The notes below the pieces were generated by a model that made no database searches, had not been told where the DNA came from, and saw nothing but the letters and a program-made list of their open reading frames with translations. From an uncultured Pelagibacteraceae bacterium (GTDB lineage: Bacteria > Pseudomonadota > Alphaproteobacteria > Pelagibacterales > Pelagibacteraceae): a stretch of DNA of 64,000 nt. This document shows positions 24,605 to 36,309 of the stretch, piece after piece. Every line of letters begins with the position of its first letter. Position 1 is the stretch's first letter. The translations under genes and the position numbers were made by a program. Location: contig CACCJO010000001.1 in the NCBI GenBank assembly GCA_902546375.1, positions 47,572 through 111,571 on the forward strand. Direction: 5' to 3'.

Positions 24605-26536
24605 TTGAGTAAATTTTATAAAGAATTAGCTAATTGTATTAGATTTCTCTCAATTGATGCTGTTCAAAAAGCGAACTCAGGTCACCCTGGAATGCCGATG
24701 GGAATGGCAGATGTTGCTACAGTACTTTTTAAAGATTTTTTAAAATTTAATCCAAAAAATCCTAGCTGGATTAATAGAGACAGATTTGTTCTTTCTGCTG
24801 GGCATGGATCAATGTTACTTTACTCTCTTCTTTATCTAACTGGTTACAAAAGTGTTTCTTTAAATGACATTAAAAACTTTAGACAATTGGAATCCATATG
24901 TGCTGGCCATCCTGAATATCACCCAAATACTGGTATTGAAACAACTACGGGTCCATTGGGACAAGGAGTCTCAAATGCAGTTGGGTTTGCAATATCAGAA
25001 GAAGTTTTAAAAAAACAATTAGGAAAAAAAAAGATCAATCATAAAACTTATGTCCTCGCTGGAGACGGATGCTTAATGGAAGGTATTAGTCACGAGTCAT
25101 TAAGCTTAGCTGGACATCTAAAATTGAAGAATCTTATTTTATTATTTGATAATAACTCTATTTCAATTGATGGTCCCACTAATTTAGCTGTTTCAGATGA
25201 TCATGAAAAAAGATTTAAGAGCTACGGGTGGGACTTCTTAAAGATTAATGGTCATGATTTCAAAGAAATATCTAAAGCTCTAAAAAAAGCACAGAAATCA
25301 AAAAAACCTATGGCCATTTCATGTAAAACTACAATCGGTTATGGATCTCCAAACAAAGGTGGTAAGGCTTCATCTCATGGAAGTCCATTAGGTGATGAAG
25401 AAATAAAACTTGTAAGAAAAAAACTAAAATGGAAATATGAGCCTTTCAAGATTCCAGCTGAGTTGTTAAGTGAATGGAGAAAAATAGGAAAAAGGGCCTC
25501 ACAAAAAGCTCAAAAAAATAAAATAAACTTTTCAAATTTTAAAAATTTAAATTCATTTAAAAAATTAATTGAAAAAGAAAAAATTAAATATTTTAAAAAT
25601 CTAAAACCGATTGCTACAAGAAAATCATCTGAAATATTTTTAAACATTATAGCAAAGTTTCCTTACTTAATTGGTGGCTCAGCTGATTTAGCTGGATCAA
25701 ATAATACTAAAACTAAAGATCATAAAATAATTAAACCAGATAACTTTGCAGGAAATTATATTCATTATGGAGTTAGAGAGCACGCGATGTGTGGAATAAT
25801 GAATGGTATAGCCTTACACAGTAACCTCATTCCTTATGGTGGAACGTTTCTAATATTTAGTGACTATTGTAAACCATCTATCAGATTAGCTTCGATGATG
25901 AAACAAAGAGTCATTTATGTATTTACGCATGATTCTATAGGCTTAGGAGAGGATGGCCCAACTCATCAGCCAATTGAGCAATTAACAAGTTTAAGATCTA
26001 TTCCGAATTTAAATGTTTTTAGACCTTCAGATACCATTGAAACTTTTGAGTGTTGGCAATTAGCTCTTGAAAGTAAAAATACTCCAAGTGTAATTTCACT
26101 AACCAGACAAGTTGTCAATCCTATTAGACTTGAAAATTCTCTCGAAAATAAATCGTCTTTTGGCGCTTATGAAGTTTTGAGAACTGGGGATAATATAAGT
26201 GTAACAATTTTAGCAACTGGATCTGAAACAAGTTTAGCAAATGATGTGGGTCATAAATTAGCCACAGATGGTATTTATTCCAAAATCATATCAATGCCTT
26301 GTCAAAAAATTTTTGATCATCAAAAAGAAGAATACAAGAAAAAAATATTAGGCGAAAGTGATCTAGTTGTATCTATAGAGGCATCTGAAACGAATTATTG
26401 GAAAAAATATACTGGTACAAATGGATTAAATTTTGGAATTAACGACTTTGGAAAAAGCGCGCCTTATAAAAAAATTTATGACCATTTTGAGTTAAATTCT
26501 GAAAGTATTGTAAAAAAAATTAAAGAAAAATTATGA
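24605..26536 (+). CDS. tkt: Transketolase (TTG start)
   Basis: [56 protein letters not shown]. Confidence 0.97.
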   Translation: MSKFYKELANCIRFLSIDAVQKANSGHPGMPMGMADVATVLFKDFLKFNPKNPSWINRDRFVLSAGHGSMLLYSLLYLTGYKSVSLNDIKNFRQLESICAGHPEYHPNTGIETTTGPLGQGVSNAVGFAISEEVLKKQLGKKKINHKTYVLAGDGCLMEGISHESLSLAGHLKLKNLILLFDNNSISIDGPTNLAVSDDHEKRFKSYGWDFLKINGHDFKEISKALKKAQKSKKPMAISCKTTIGYGSPNKGGKASSHGSPLGDEEIKLVRKKLKWKYEPFKIPAELLSEWRKIGKRASQKAQKNKINFSNFKNLNSFKKLIEKEKIKYFKNLKPIATRKSSEIFLNIIAKFPYLIGGSADLAGSNNTKTKDHKIIKPDNFAGNYIHYGVREHAMCGIMNGIALHSNLIPYGGTFLIFSDYCKPSIRLASMMKQRVIYVFTHDSIGLGEDGPTHQPIEQLTSLRSIPNLNVFRPSDTIETFECWQLALESKNTPSVISLTRQVVNPIRLENSLENKSSFGAYEVLRTGDNISVTILATGSETSLANDVGHKLATDGIYSKIISMPCQKIFDHQKEEYKKKILGESDLVVSIEASETNYWKKYTGTNGLNFGINDFGKSAPYKKIYDHFELNSESIVKKIKEKL

Positions 26537-27531
26537 AAATTAAAATTGGTATCAATGGAATGGGAAGAATAGGGAGAATGATTCTTCGTTCTATTTATGA
26601 AGGTAACAAAAAAATAGAGATTATGCATATTAATAATAGAACAAATTCTGAGACTTGCTCAACTCTTTTAAAATATGACTCAATCCATGGAAAATTTAAG
26701 GCTGATATTAAATATGATAAAAATAATCTTATTGTAAATAAAAACAAAATTTCTTTTGGTCAAGAGACTGATTTAAATAAAATTGATTGGAAGAAATATG
26801 GTGTTGATTATGTTTTAGAGTGTACTGGAAAATTTAATTCTAAAGATAAATTGCAACCACATCTAAATAATGGGGCAAAAAAAGTAATTGTCTCAGCTCC
26901 GTGTAAAAATGCAGATAAAACTGTTGTCTTTGGAGTAAATGAATCTGAATTAAATAAAGAAGATGAAATTATTTCTGCTGCTTCTTGCACAACAAATTGT
27001 CTGGCGCCAGTGGCTTATGTTTTAAATGAAAATTTTGGAATTGAGAAAGGTTTTATGACAACCATACATGCATTTACAAGTGATCAAAGAATTTTAGATA
27101 ATTCACATAAGGATCCTAGAAGAGCTAGATCTGCTAGTCAATCAATCGTCCCAACTTCGACTGGTGCATCTAAAGCTATAGGTGAAATAATTCCATCTCT
27201 TAAAGGAAAACTAGAGGGTGTCGCAATGAGAGTACCAACTCCGAATGTTTCATTAATTGAACTTGTCTTTTGTACAAAAAAAGATGTGAACATAGAAAAA
27301 ATTAATTCAGCATTTAAGGATTTTAGTAAAAAAAGTAATGTTATTGAAATCACAAAAGAAAAACTTGTTTCTATTGATTTTAATCATAATCCTGCCTCAT
27401 CAATAATTGATGCAAGTTTAACAAATGTGGTTGGTAAAAATATGGGAAAAATCTCAGCGTGGTATGATAATGAATGGGGTTTTTCAAATAGGATGTGTGA
27501 TATAGCTGAATACCTTCATAAGATTTCTTAA
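26533..27531 (+). CDS. gap: Glyceraldehyde-3-phosphate dehydrogenase
   Basis: [46 protein letters not shown]. Confidence 0.98.
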   Translation: MKIKIGINGMGRIGRMILRSIYEGNKKIEIMHINNRTNSETCSTLLKYDSIHGKFKADIKYDKNNLIVNKNKISFGQETDLNKIDWKKYGVDYVLECTGKFNSKDKLQPHLNNGAKKVIVSAPCKNADKTVVFGVNESELNKEDEIISAASCTTNCLAPVAYVLNENFGIEKGFMTTIHAFTSDQRILDNSHKDPRRARSASQSIVPTSTGASKAIGEIIPSLKGKLEGVAMRVPTPNVSLIELVFCTKKDVNIEKINSAFKDFSKKSNVIEITKEKLVSIDFNHNPASSIIDASLTNVVGKNMGKISAWYDNEWGFSNRMCDIAEYLHKIS

Positions 27532-28709
27532 TGCATAGTATAAAAGATCAGAAAAATCTTAATAAAAAAAAAGTTTTGTTAAGATTAGATTTAAATGTTC
27601 CATTAAAAAATAGGTCAATTACCGACGAGACAAGAATAAATAAGATTATTCCAATGATAAATTTTTTAATAAAAGAAGAATCAAAGATCATAATAATTTC
27701 TCATGTAGGACGGCCAAAAGGTAAGGTAATTACAGATCTCTCATTAAAACCAATTTGTGAAAATATTGAAAAAAAAATAAATAAAAAAGTTAGATTAATA
27801 AAAGAAGATATTTTTAAATTAAAAAAAAAGGATTTATTTAAAGATCCAAATGATCAAATAATTTTTTTAGAGAATATTAGATTTTACAAAGAGGAAGAAA
27901 AAAATGACACTAACTTTGCACAACATTTAGCTAAACTCGCTGATTTATATGTAAACGATGCTTTTTCTTGCTCTCATAGAGCGCATGCTTCTGTGAGTAA
28001 AATTACTGAATTTCTCCCATCTTTTGCTGGATTACAACTTGAAACAGAAATTAGTGCTTTAAAAAAAGTTACAACAGAAATCAAAAAACCGATCACTTGT
28101 ATTATTGGGGGATCAAAAATTTCGACAAAAATTGGAATAATCAAAAATTTAATATCTAAATTTGATAATATTATTATTGTTGGTGGAATGGCTAATAACA
28201 TTATAAAATATAAAGGTAATCAAATAGGTAAATCAATTAAAGAGGAAAATTGTGATCTAATGATCAAGGAGATTTTTGAAACTTTAAAAAGTTATTCTTG
28301 TAAAATTACTTTCCCAGAGGACGTTTTGATTGGAAAAAATTTAAATGATGAACCTCAAATTAAAGAACTAAATAATATCAAAGATGATGATATCATTTTG
28401 GATATTGGTCCAAAGACATCAGATAAGATAAAAGGTATAATTAAAAATAGTGAAACAGTTCTTTGGAATGGACCGGCAGGTTATTTTGAAAACCCAAATT
28501 TTGCAAATGGTAGTTACGACATTGCAAAAGCTATCACAAAAAAAAATAAAGATAACTCAATTTACTCAGTTGTTGGAGGTGGAGATACGATAGCTCTTAT
28601 CAATAAAATTAAATTAATAGAAAATTTTAATTTTGTTTCAACTGCCGGTGGAGCATTTTTAGAATATCTTGAAGGAAAAGAGTTACCTGGTATAAAAGCT
28701 TTAAACTAA
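27531..28709 (+). CDS. pgk: Phosphoglycerate kinase
   Basis: VLLRLDLNVPLKN, ISHVGRPKG, SVVGGGDTIALI, STAGGAFLEYLEGKELPG. Confidence 0.98.
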   Translation: MHSIKDQKNLNKKKVLLRLDLNVPLKNRSITDETRINKIIPMINFLIKEESKIIIISHVGRPKGKVITDLSLKPICENIEKKINKKVRLIKEDIFKLKKKDLFKDPNDQIIFLENIRFYKEEEKNDTNFAQHLAKLADLYVNDAFSCSHRAHASVSKITEFLPSFAGLQLETEISALKKVTTEIKKPITCIIGGSKISTKIGIIKNLISKFDNIIIVGGMANNIIKYKGNQIGKSIKEENCDLMIKEIFETLKSYSCKITFPEDVLIGKNLNDEPQIKELNNIKDDDIILDIGPKTSDKIKGIIKNSETVLWNGPAGYFENPNFANGSYDIAKAITKKNKDNSIYSVVGGGDTIALINKIKLIENFNFVSTAGGAFLEYLEGKELPGIKALN

Positions 28710-28710
28710 A

Positions 28711-29718
28711 ATGTCTGAATTAAATAACATAGCGCTAAAAATGCTTAATAATGGAAAAGGTATTCTTGCAGCTGACGAGAGTACTGCAACTATGACTAAA
28801 AGATTAGAGTCGGTTAAAGTTAAATCAACATCTGAAAACCGTTTATTATTTAGAGAAACATTATTTAGTGCGTCTGGTATGACTAAATATATTGGAGGTG
28901 TAATTTTATACGATGAAACAATAAAACAAATAACATCAAAAAAAAATAAAATCCCAGAATTAATTTCTAATATGGGCAGTACCCCAGGTATTAAAGTTGA
29001 TACTGGAGCAAAAGTTTTAGCTGGTTCACCAAATGAAAAAATTACTGAGGGTTTGGATGGCTTAAGAGAAAGATTAAAAGAATACTATAAATTAGGAGCC
29101 AAGTTTACAAAATGGAGGGGTGTTTATAACATCTCAAAAGAACATCCAAGTAAACTCTCAATCCATTCTAATGCACATGCGTTAGCTAGATACTCTGCAT
29201 TAGTTCAAGAATGTAATATGGTTCCAATCGTTGAACCTGAAGTCTTGATGGATGGCGAACATTCGGAAAAAGAATGTTATGAAAAGACTTCTGAAGTAAT
29301 AAAAAAATGTTTTGAAGAATTAATTTTACATAAAGTTGATTTGAAAGGAATTATATTAAAGCCAAATATGATTTTAGCTGGTAATAAATGTAAAAATAAA
29401 ATATCAAATGAAGAGGTGGCAAAGTTAACTCTGAAATGTTTAAAAAATTCTGTTCCATCAGAGGTACCAGGAATAGCGTTTTTATCTGGTGGTCAATCAG
29501 AAATAGAGGCAACAGAAAATTTAAATTTAATTAATAAATACAATGATACCAACTTTTTAATGAGTTACTCTTATGGACGAGCTCTTCAACAAAGTGCACT
29601 AAAATTTTGGTCCCAAGACACATTAAATATTGAGGGAACTCAAAAAATTTTTAACCAGAGAGCAAAAATGAATTCATTAGCTGCTCAGGGTAAATGGTCT
29701 AAAGAACTTGAGAATTAA
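28711..29718 (+). CDS. Class I fructose-bisphosphate aldolase
   Basis: GKGILAADESTATMTKRL, KWRGVYNI, LKPNMILAG, FLSGGQSE. Confidence 0.96.
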   Translation: MSELNNIALKMLNNGKGILAADESTATMTKRLESVKVKSTSENRLLFRETLFSASGMTKYIGGVILYDETIKQITSKKNKIPELISNMGSTPGIKVDTGAKVLAGSPNEKITEGLDGLRERLKEYYKLGAKFTKWRGVYNISKEHPSKLSIHSNAHALARYSALVQECNMVPIVEPEVLMDGEHSEKECYEKTSEVIKKCFEELILHKVDLKGIILKPNMILAGNKCKNKISNEEVAKLTLKCLKNSVPSEVPGIAFLSGGQSEIEATENLNLINKYNDTNFLMSYSYGRALQQSALKFWSQDTLNIEGTQKIFNQRAKMNSLAAQGKWSKELEN

Positions 29719-30322
29719 CAAAAAAAAATTCATCTATCTCATTTCACCAGCCAAAATCAACAAGTCTTTCTATCAAGATTTAATCAAGGTTCTTCAGCAA
29801 AAAAAAGTGAGTTTTTTTCAACTAAGGCTTAAAAAAGAAACTCTTAAAAAAAAAATCATCATTGGTAAAAAAATAAGGAAAATTTGTAAAAAATTTAATG
29901 TCAAATTTCTTGTAAATGACGATGTTCAGGTTGCGAAAAAATTAAATGCAGATGGCTGTCATTTAGGTCAAAAAGATATGAAGATTATTAAAGCAAGAAA
30001 ATTGATTGGCAATAAGATAATAGGTGTTACCTGTCATAACTCTATAAAGTTATCAAAAATTGCTATAAAAAATAAAGCTAACTACATAGCTCTAGGAGCT
30101 TTTTATAATTCAAAAACCAAAAAAATAAAATACAAAGCCTCTATTAATTTAATCAGAAAAGTCAAAAAAATCACAAAAACTCCTGTAGTAGTTATTGGTG
30201 GCATTAATTCTAAAAATTATAAAAATCTTTTGTTGAATAAAGCAAACTTTTTAGCTATTTCAGGCTACATTTGGAATAACAATAAATTAAAACCAATAGA
30301 GGCAATTAAGTTATTAAAATGA
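29708..30322 (+). CDS. thiE: Thiamine phosphate synthase (ThiE/TenI family)
   Basis: FFQLRLKKET, FLVNDDVQVAKKLNADGCHLGQKDM, GVTCHNS, VVVIGGINSKN. Confidence 0.85.
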   Translation: MRINKKKFIYLISPAKINKSFYQDLIKVLQQKKVSFFQLRLKKETLKKKIIIGKKIRKICKKFNVKFLVNDDVQVAKKLNADGCHLGQKDMKIIKARKLIGNKIIGVTCHNSIKLSKIAIKNKANYIALGAFYNSKTKKIKYKASINLIRKVKKITKTPVVVIGGINSKNYKNLLLNKANFLAISGYIWNNNKLKPIEAIKLLK

Positions 30323-30879
30323 AAATAAATGCTGGAGAAATTAGAGTTGGCATGTTGTTAGAACACAAAAATGATTTGTGGCAAGTGCTTAAAACTCAAC
30401 ATGTTAAGCCTGGTAAAGGGGGTGCATTTGCACAAGTTGAAATGAAAAGTTTAAATAAAAACACAAAATTAAATGAAAGATTTAGATCAAGTGAAACTGT
30501 TGAAAAAGCATCATTAGATGAAACGAATTATAACTATCTATATGAAGATGAAAATAACTATTTTTTTATGGAACCAAAATCTTTTGAACAAATTGAAATA
30601 AAAAAAGATTTAATTGGTGAGAAAGGAAAATTATTAACTGAAAATCTAGAAGTTTCAGTCAGTTTTTACAATGGACTACCTATTTCAGTAGATTTACCAA
30701 AACAAGTTGTGTGTAAAATAGAAGTTACTGATGTTGCTTTAAAAGGACAAACTGTTTCCTCATCATATAAGCCAGCAACATTAATTAATGGTCTTAATAT
30801 TCAAGTACCTCCTTTTATTGAAGCTGGTGATGAGATAATTATAGATACAAAAAATCTTGAATATATTAAGAAAAATTAA
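30319..30879 (+). CDS. efp: Translation elongation factor P
   Basis: INAGEIRVGMLLEHKNDLWQVLKTQHVKPGKGGAFAQVEMKSL. Confidence 0.97.
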   Translation: MKINAGEIRVGMLLEHKNDLWQVLKTQHVKPGKGGAFAQVEMKSLNKNTKLNERFRSSETVEKASLDETNYNYLYEDENNYFFMEPKSFEQIEIKKDLIGEKGKLLTENLEVSVSFYNGLPISVDLPKQVVCKIEVTDVALKGQTVSSSYKPATLINGLNIQVPPFIEAGDEIIIDTKNLEYIKKN

Positions 30880-30881
30880 TT

Positions 30882-31625
30882 ATGAACTCAATTTCTGCTA
30901 ATTTGAATATAATGATTAAAGCTTGTGAAAAGGCATCGAAAGTATTAATTAGAGATTTTGGTGAAATTGAAAAGTTACAGGTAAAAAAAAAGGGACCCTC
31001 AGATTTTGTTACTAACGCAGATTTTAAAGCTGAAAAAATAATCATAGATGAGTTAAAAAAAGCTAAACCAAATTTTTCAATTTTGAGTGAGGAAGTTGGT
31101 TTTAAAAAAAATAAAGACACAGACAATACTTGGATTATTGACCCTATAGATGGAACTATAAATTTTTTACACGGTATACCTCACTTTGCTATTTCAATTG
31201 GTTTATTATCTAATAATGAAATTAAATCTGGTTTAATTTTTGATCCTATAAAAAACGAAATGTTTTATGCTGAAAAAAATAATGGTGCTTTTTTTAACAA
31301 TGAAAGAATTAGAGTTTCTAAAAAAAACGAATTATCAGAGTGTTTGTTTGCAACAGGTGGGAAAAAATATAATTCTATAAGTAAAATTTCTACAAGAAAA
31401 TCTGGTTGTGCAGCTTTAGATTTGGCTTATGTTGCTTCTGGAAGATACGATGGGTACTGTCAAAACAACCTTAATCTCTGGGATATAGCAGCGGGATTAA
31501 TTATTTTGCAAGAAGCAGGTGGTGTGATTAATGATATTGACCTCCATAATCATAAAAATTTAAATGTGATCGCATCAAGTCCCAATATTAACGATAAATT
31601 CATCAAAAAAATAAGTAACTTTTAA
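30882..31625 (+). CDS. suhB: Inositol monophosphatase family protein
   Basis: [46 protein letters not shown]. Confidence 0.93.
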   Translation: MNSISANLNIMIKACEKASKVLIRDFGEIEKLQVKKKGPSDFVTNADFKAEKIIIDELKKAKPNFSILSEEVGFKKNKDTDNTWIIDPIDGTINFLHGIPHFAISIGLLSNNEIKSGLIFDPIKNEMFYAEKNNGAFFNNERIRVSKKNELSECLFATGGKKYNSISKISTRKSGCAALDLAYVASGRYDGYCQNNLNLWDIAAGLIILQEAGGVINDIDLHNHKNLNVIASSPNINDKFIKKISNF

Positions 31626-31660
31626 TTGTTTTAAAAAAAACTTTTGTTATAAGTCTCGAA

Positions 31661-31885
31661 ATGAAAAAAAAAATTCACCCTAATTATCATTCAATAAAAG
31701 TTGAAATGACTGATGGAACTCAATTTGAAACTAGATCAACTTGGGGAAAAGAGGGTGATTTACTAAAATTAGAAATTGATCCAAAATCTCACTCTGCATG
31801 GACTGGCGGAAAACAAAAGTTGATGGACAAAGGAAGAATAAGTAAATTTAACAAAAAATTTCAAAACTTTAAAAGTGAAAAATAA
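31661..31885 (+). CDS. rpmE: 50S ribosomal protein L31
   Basis: [49 protein letters not shown]. Confidence 0.95.
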   Translation: MKKKIHPNYHSIKVEMTDGTQFETRSTWGKEGDLLKLEIDPKSHSAWTGGKQKLMDKGRISKFNKKFQNFKSEK

Positions 31886-31888
31886 TTA

Positions 31889-32458
31889 ATGTCTAATGCA
31901 CCATTAATGCCAATGGCAACGGCCGTTTGGCTTGTAGAAAACACCACCTTAACTTTTAAACAAATTGCAGAGTTCTGTAAGCTACATGTTGTTGAAGTTC
32001 AAGGAATAGCTGATGGAGAAGTAGCCAAAGGTATTAAAGGATATAATCCTATAATTGCTGGTCAACTTACTAGAGATGAGATTAACTTATCATCTAAAGA
32101 TGAGAGTAGACCTTTGCAAATTCAAAATACTGACGTTGAAATATCTTTTTCTGAAAAAAAGAACAAGAAATATATTCCACTATCAAAAAGACAAGATAAG
32201 CCAGACTCTGCCTTATGGTTAATTAAACACTATTCTCAACTTAAAGACTCACAAATCGCAAAATTAATTGGAATGACAAAAAATTCTGTTTCATCTATTA
32301 GGAACAAAAGTTATTGGAATTTTAATAATCTGAATTCTAAAGATCCAGTAGCGCTAGGTCTTTTTTCACAAAAAGATTTAATTGAAGCAGATGAAAAGGC
32401 GCAAAGAAGATTAAAAAGAGAAAAAAAAGAGAAAGAAAAAGCTCAAAAAAATCAATGA
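31889..32458 (+). CDS. DUF1013 family protein (alphaproteobacterial TrcR-like regulator)
   Basis: PLMPMATAVWLVENTTLTFKQIAEFCKLHVVEVQGIADGEVAKGIKGYNPI. Confidence 0.9.
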   Translation: MSNAPLMPMATAVWLVENTTLTFKQIAEFCKLHVVEVQGIADGEVAKGIKGYNPIIAGQLTRDEINLSSKDESRPLQIQNTDVEISFSEKKNKKYIPLSKRQDKPDSALWLIKHYSQLKDSQIAKLIGMTKNSVSSIRNKSYWNFNNLNSKDPVALGLFSQKDLIEADEKAQRRLKREKKEKEKAQKNQ

Positions 32459-32515
32459 CCCTATTAAATAAAAATTATAGACATAAAATTTTAAAAATGC
32501 TAACTAAATTCTCTT

Positions 32516-32722
32516 TTGGAGGTTGTTATTAAAATAGAAGTCAAAGATAATAATGTTGAGCAAGCGTTAAGAGTTTTAAAAAGAAAACTCCAACGTGATG
32601 GTTTTTTTAAAATAATAAAATTGAAGAACACCTACGAAAAACCCTCAGAGAAAAAAAAGAGAATTTTACAGGAAAATATTAAGAGAGTAAAAAAACTCAA
32701 TAAACTAAGAAATAGAATTTAG
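32516..32722 (+). CDS. rpsU: 30S ribosomal protein S21; functional start probably ATT at 32528 (see findings)
   Basis: KIEVKDNNVEQALRVLKRKLQRDGFFKIIKLKNTYEKPSEKKKR matches bS21. Confidence 0.93.
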   Translation: MEVVIKIEVKDNNVEQALRVLKRKLQRDGFFKIIKLKNTYEKPSEKKKRILQENIKRVKKLNKLRNRI

Positions 32723-32728
32723 AAATAT

Positions 32729-32805
<77 letters not shown>

Positions 32806-32848
32806 AATAATTAAATTAACTTTTTTTATAAATCTTTTATTATAAATT

Positions 32849-33556
32849 GTGAACAATATATCTTTGATTATACCTCTTTATAATGAGGAAAATAGGATTA
32901 AAAAAAATCTTCACCTTATTCAAAATTTTTTAAAAAAAAAAAAGAATGAAGTTATTTTTGTTAATGATGGAAGTAATGATAACTCAGATAAAATTATTAA
33001 AAAATTTAAATCAAAAAATGAAAATAAAAGATTAATCACATATATATCTTATAAAAAAAATGTAGGAAAGGGTTATGCTGTCAAAAAAGGAGTTCTTAAG
33101 TCTAAAAAAGAATGGATTTTAATTTGTGATTTAGATATGTCAGTTCAACCGAGTCAAATAGATATTTGGTATAAGAAAAATCTTATTTCAAAAAAAAATG
33201 AGGCTTATTTTGCATCCAGAAAACATTCATTATCAAATATCAAAACTTCTTTTTTTAGAAAAGTATTGGGTTTTATTTTCAACTTAGTCATTTTTATTCT
33301 TTTTGGGATTAAAATTAAAGATACTCAATGTGGATTTAAATTATTTAATAAAAAATACGCAAAATCTATATTTCGTGAGATTAGATCTTATAGATTTTCA
33401 TTCGATGTTGAACTAGTCTTGTTATTAAAAAAAAAAAATATCAAGATAAGAGAATTACCAGTAAACTGGGTGCATAAAAGCGGAAGTAAACTTAACATTT
33501 TTTATGACATGCCATTAATGTTATATGACCTTTTAAAAATTAAATTTAGAGGTTAA
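32849..33556 (+). CDS. Family 2 glycosyltransferase (dolichyl-phosphate glucosyltransferase-like)
   Basis: NISLIIPLYNEENRIKKN, FVNDGSNDNS, CDLDMSVQPSQI, FFRKVLGFIFN...DTQCGFKLF. Confidence 0.9.
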   Translation: MNNISLIIPLYNEENRIKKNLHLIQNFLKKKKNEVIFVNDGSNDNSDKIIKKFKSKNENKRLITYISYKKNVGKGYAVKKGVLKSKKEWILICDLDMSVQPSQIDIWYKKNLISKKNEAYFASRKHSLSNIKTSFFRKVLGFIFNLVIFILFGIKIKDTQCGFKLFNKKYAKSIFREIRSYRFSFDVELVLLLKKKNIKIRELPVNWVHKSGSKLNIFYDMPLMLYDLLKIKFRG

Positions 33557-34195
33557 ATGAAAAACTTGATATTAAAATTCAAATTTTTTTATAGACTTTA
33601 TCAAAAAGTAATAAGGAGGAGGAGGAGTGAATATGACTTTATAAGATATGTCTTTAATCAAACTGAAAAAGTGAATGTATTAGACCTTTGCTGTGGAGAT
33701 AGCTATGTATTAAATTTTATTAACAATAATATTGAAAATTATATCGGTGTAGATAATAATGAAAATTATCTTAAAAACTCTAAGTTAAAATACCCAAAAT
33801 TCAAATTTATAAATTCTAACGTTGAAAATATAAACAAGATTAAAGAATTAGATTTAAACAACATTAATTTTATTTTTCTTAATGGAGCTATCCATCATTT
33901 AGATGACGACATTGTGGAAAATTTACTGAGTTTTTTAAATAAGAAATACCCTAGTGCTAAGTATTTAACTATAGATCCAATTATTTATAATAATAAATTT
34001 TTAAACAAAATTATGATCAATTTTGATAGAGGTGATTTCATTAGAGATACAAATAAATACAAAATATTGATGAAAAAATTTGACTCTTTTATAACTGACG
34101 ATTTTTTTATAATGAGTTTTAAATTAATATTTCATTATAAGAACATAGATTTAGAAAAAATTTATAAAAATTGGAAAAACTCACACATCAATTAA
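33557..34195 (+). CDS. Class I SAM-dependent methyltransferase-like protein
   Basis: NVLDLCCGDSYVLNFI, GVDNNENYL motif I/II pattern. Confidence 0.78.
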   Translation: MKNLILKFKFFYRLYQKVIRRRRSEYDFIRYVFNQTEKVNVLDLCCGDSYVLNFINNNIENYIGVDNNENYLKNSKLKYPKFKFINSNVENINKIKELDLNNINFIFLNGAIHHLDDDIVENLLSFLNKKYPSAKYLTIDPIIYNNKFLNKIMINFDRGDFIRDTNKYKILMKKFDSFITDDFFIMSFKLIFHYKNIDLEKIYKNWKNSHIN

Positions 34196-36278
34196 ATTCA
34201 ATTTCCTCAACTAATATTCCTAAAAGTCTACCATCAATGCTAGTAAGTTTAGATAGCGGTGTTGATGGATTCAATATATTGAATGTAATTATATTAACAC
34301 CATTAAAAAGATAATCTTCAATTTTTTCAAGATTAATTTTTTTACTCTTTAAATCTAAAGAGATCTCTTTATAATTTTTATCATTTATCAGAATTTTTAT
34401 TCTTAAATCCTCATTATGGTCAGTAAAAACTTGCTTTAAAAAGACATTAATTGTCTCAATTTTTGTATCTTGTAATCTAAAAATAAAGCTTGAAAAATAT
34501 CCTTCAGACCAAACGCCACTTGCACCTATGCTTCTCCCATAATTTGGATGTGACCAACCTAGCCCCAAAATTCCATCTTTAGAATTTTCTTTAATTTTAA
34601 TTTTTTCGTTGTTAACTACCCTAGCCTCTACTGATTCTAATTTTGCTAAATCGTTTTTTGACATCAATTTTTTTTGTCCAGGTAAAAGTGTCCAAAATCC
34701 ATTTCTCTTAAAAAATCCATGATCACTTTCTTGAAATAAAAATTTTATATGTCTAAGATGATCTTGATTTTCAATCACAAAAACTTTATTTAAATCTATT
34801 TCTTTTAGCATCAATTTTTTTACAAATTTTGATCTATATTCTGATGCAATTTCTCTATTGTATCTACCTAAGCGGAAATAATTTGTGCTTTCAAAATTAT
34901 TATCTATTAAAAGATTTGATATAAGTCTAAATGATTCTGTTCTATTAGAAATCTTTGTAGTTGAAATATTTGTATAATTTTCTGATATAAATTTCCAAAT
35001 TGGATCATTCAACTCATTATCTCTAACTCTTTTCTCTTTAAATAAATTTGTGTTTAAGGAATTTGAAAAATCAAAAATTTGAATCAATAAAAAAATAAAC
35101 AGAAAAAAAGAATGACTTTTTTGCATTAGATTATAAAATTTGTAAATACTAAAAATAATAATTATGTAATAAACGGGCCAAATTAATCTGCCAGAGGCAC
35201 GTAAAACACTTAGAGGTGCGTAGAGAAAATTCGGTAAATCTATACTTACAAGATTAAAAGAACCAAAACTAATATTATTGCTTAATGCCAATAAAAACAA
35301 AAACAAACACAATGAAAAGTATTTGTAATTTATTTGAATATTAATCAAATTTTTAATTTTCGTTACTGTCAAATAAAAGATGAGAATTAGAATTCCAAGA
35401 CCAAGATATGCAAATCCCTCTCTCTCTCCACTAAAATTATAAATATCAGGTAAAATTATCGACCAGTCATTTGACTTTGATGATGGCATAGGATCAATAA
35501 AACTTAAAAAATTTGTTTTGTAATAACCATAACCAAAACCTAATGCATCTGTTGCTGGAATATGAAAATATCCCACAAAATACATTGCAATTATCAAAAA
35601 CAAAAATACTAAAAAATTTTCTTTAAAAAGATTGTATGTAAATCTTAGATTATTATTAAAAAAGGAAAAAAAAAGGTTCATAAATATTAGTATTATAGTG
35701 AAATAAAAATGAACAAGTGAAGAAAATACGATTAACAAAATTTTTTTAGTTAATACATTCTTCTGATTTTTATCTATATCTAAAAAAATTGCAGCAAGGA
35801 TCAACCAATGTGCTCCTAAAGATAAATGAAGATTTAACCTATAAATTAGAATTGGAGATATTAAAAAGAAAAGTCCAGATATAAGAGAATACGAATTATT
35901 TTTTGTAAAAAAATAAATTATTTTATAGCCAAACAAAAATTGAAGAGAGAAACAAAGGATTATCCAGATAGAAAAAAAATGAAAATTCTCAGGTAACGTT
36001 GAATTTAATAACTTTGAGATTAAAGAAAAAATTGGAACTGCACCTGAAAACACAATCGAATTTGGAATTTCACCATAATTTGGATTTAATCCAATAGGGA
36101 ATCTCCAATTATCATTTAAAAAAAATTTAAAAGCTAACAAATCACTCTTTAAATCGTATGAGGTAAACCAATCCGTATTTTCTAAGCCAATATTAGATAA
36201 TCCAAGAAATAATATAGTAAAAATAAACCCAATCAAAAAACTTAAAGAAAAAATTAATACCTCAGATTTGTTTATCAT
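34188..36278 (-). CDS. Multi-pass membrane protein, possible GT-C type glycosyltransferase
   Basis: About 10 hydrophobic segments followed by a soluble C-terminal domain; no diagnostic motif recognised. Confidence 0.6.
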   Translation of the reverse strand: MINKSEVLIFSLSFLIGFIFTILFLGLSNIGLENTDWFTSYDLKSDLLAFKFFLNDNWRFPIGLNPNYGEIPNSIVFSGAVPIFSLISKLLNSTLPENFHFFSIWIILCFSLQFLFGYKIIYFFTKNNSYSLISGLFFLISPILIYRLNLHLSLGAHWLILAAIFLDIDKNQKNVLTKKILLIVFSSLVHFYFTIILIFMNLFFSFFNNNLRFTYNLFKENFLVFLFLIIAMYFVGYFHIPATDALGFGYGYYKTNFLSFIDPMPSSKSNDWSIILPDIYNFSGEREGFAYLGLGILILIFYLTVTKIKNLINIQINYKYFSLCLFLFLLALSNNISFGSFNLVSIDLPNFLYAPLSVLRASGRLIWPVYYIIIIFSIYKFYNLMQKSHSFFLFIFLLIQIFDFSNSLNTNLFKEKRVRDNELNDPIWKFISENYTNISTTKISNRTESFRLISNLLIDNNFESTNYFRLGRYNREIASEYRSKFVKKLMLKEIDLNKVFVIENQDHLRHIKFLFQESDHGFFKRNGFWTLLPGQKKLMSKNDLAKLESVEARVVNNEKIKIKENSKDGILGLGWSHPNYGRSIGASGVWSEGYFSSFIFRLQDTKIETINVFLKQVFTDHNEDLRIKILINDKNYKEISLDLKSKKINLEKIEDYLFNGVNIITFNILNPSTPLSKLTSIDGRLLGILVEEIEFN

Positions 36279-36309
36279 TCTTATTGATAATTTTTAAAAT
36301 ACGCTTAAT

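Noticed and set aside
32932-33438. 12-nt A-tracts in the GT2 gene (32932-32943, 33427-33438) and 13-nt T-tract in 51808-52548 as possible phase-variation switches
   Set aside because: Tracts of similar length also occur in housekeeping genes (e.g. 12 T at 13075-13086 in folP), so they fit AT-rich Lys/Phe coding rather than selected contingency loci; transcriptional slippage cannot be excluded.
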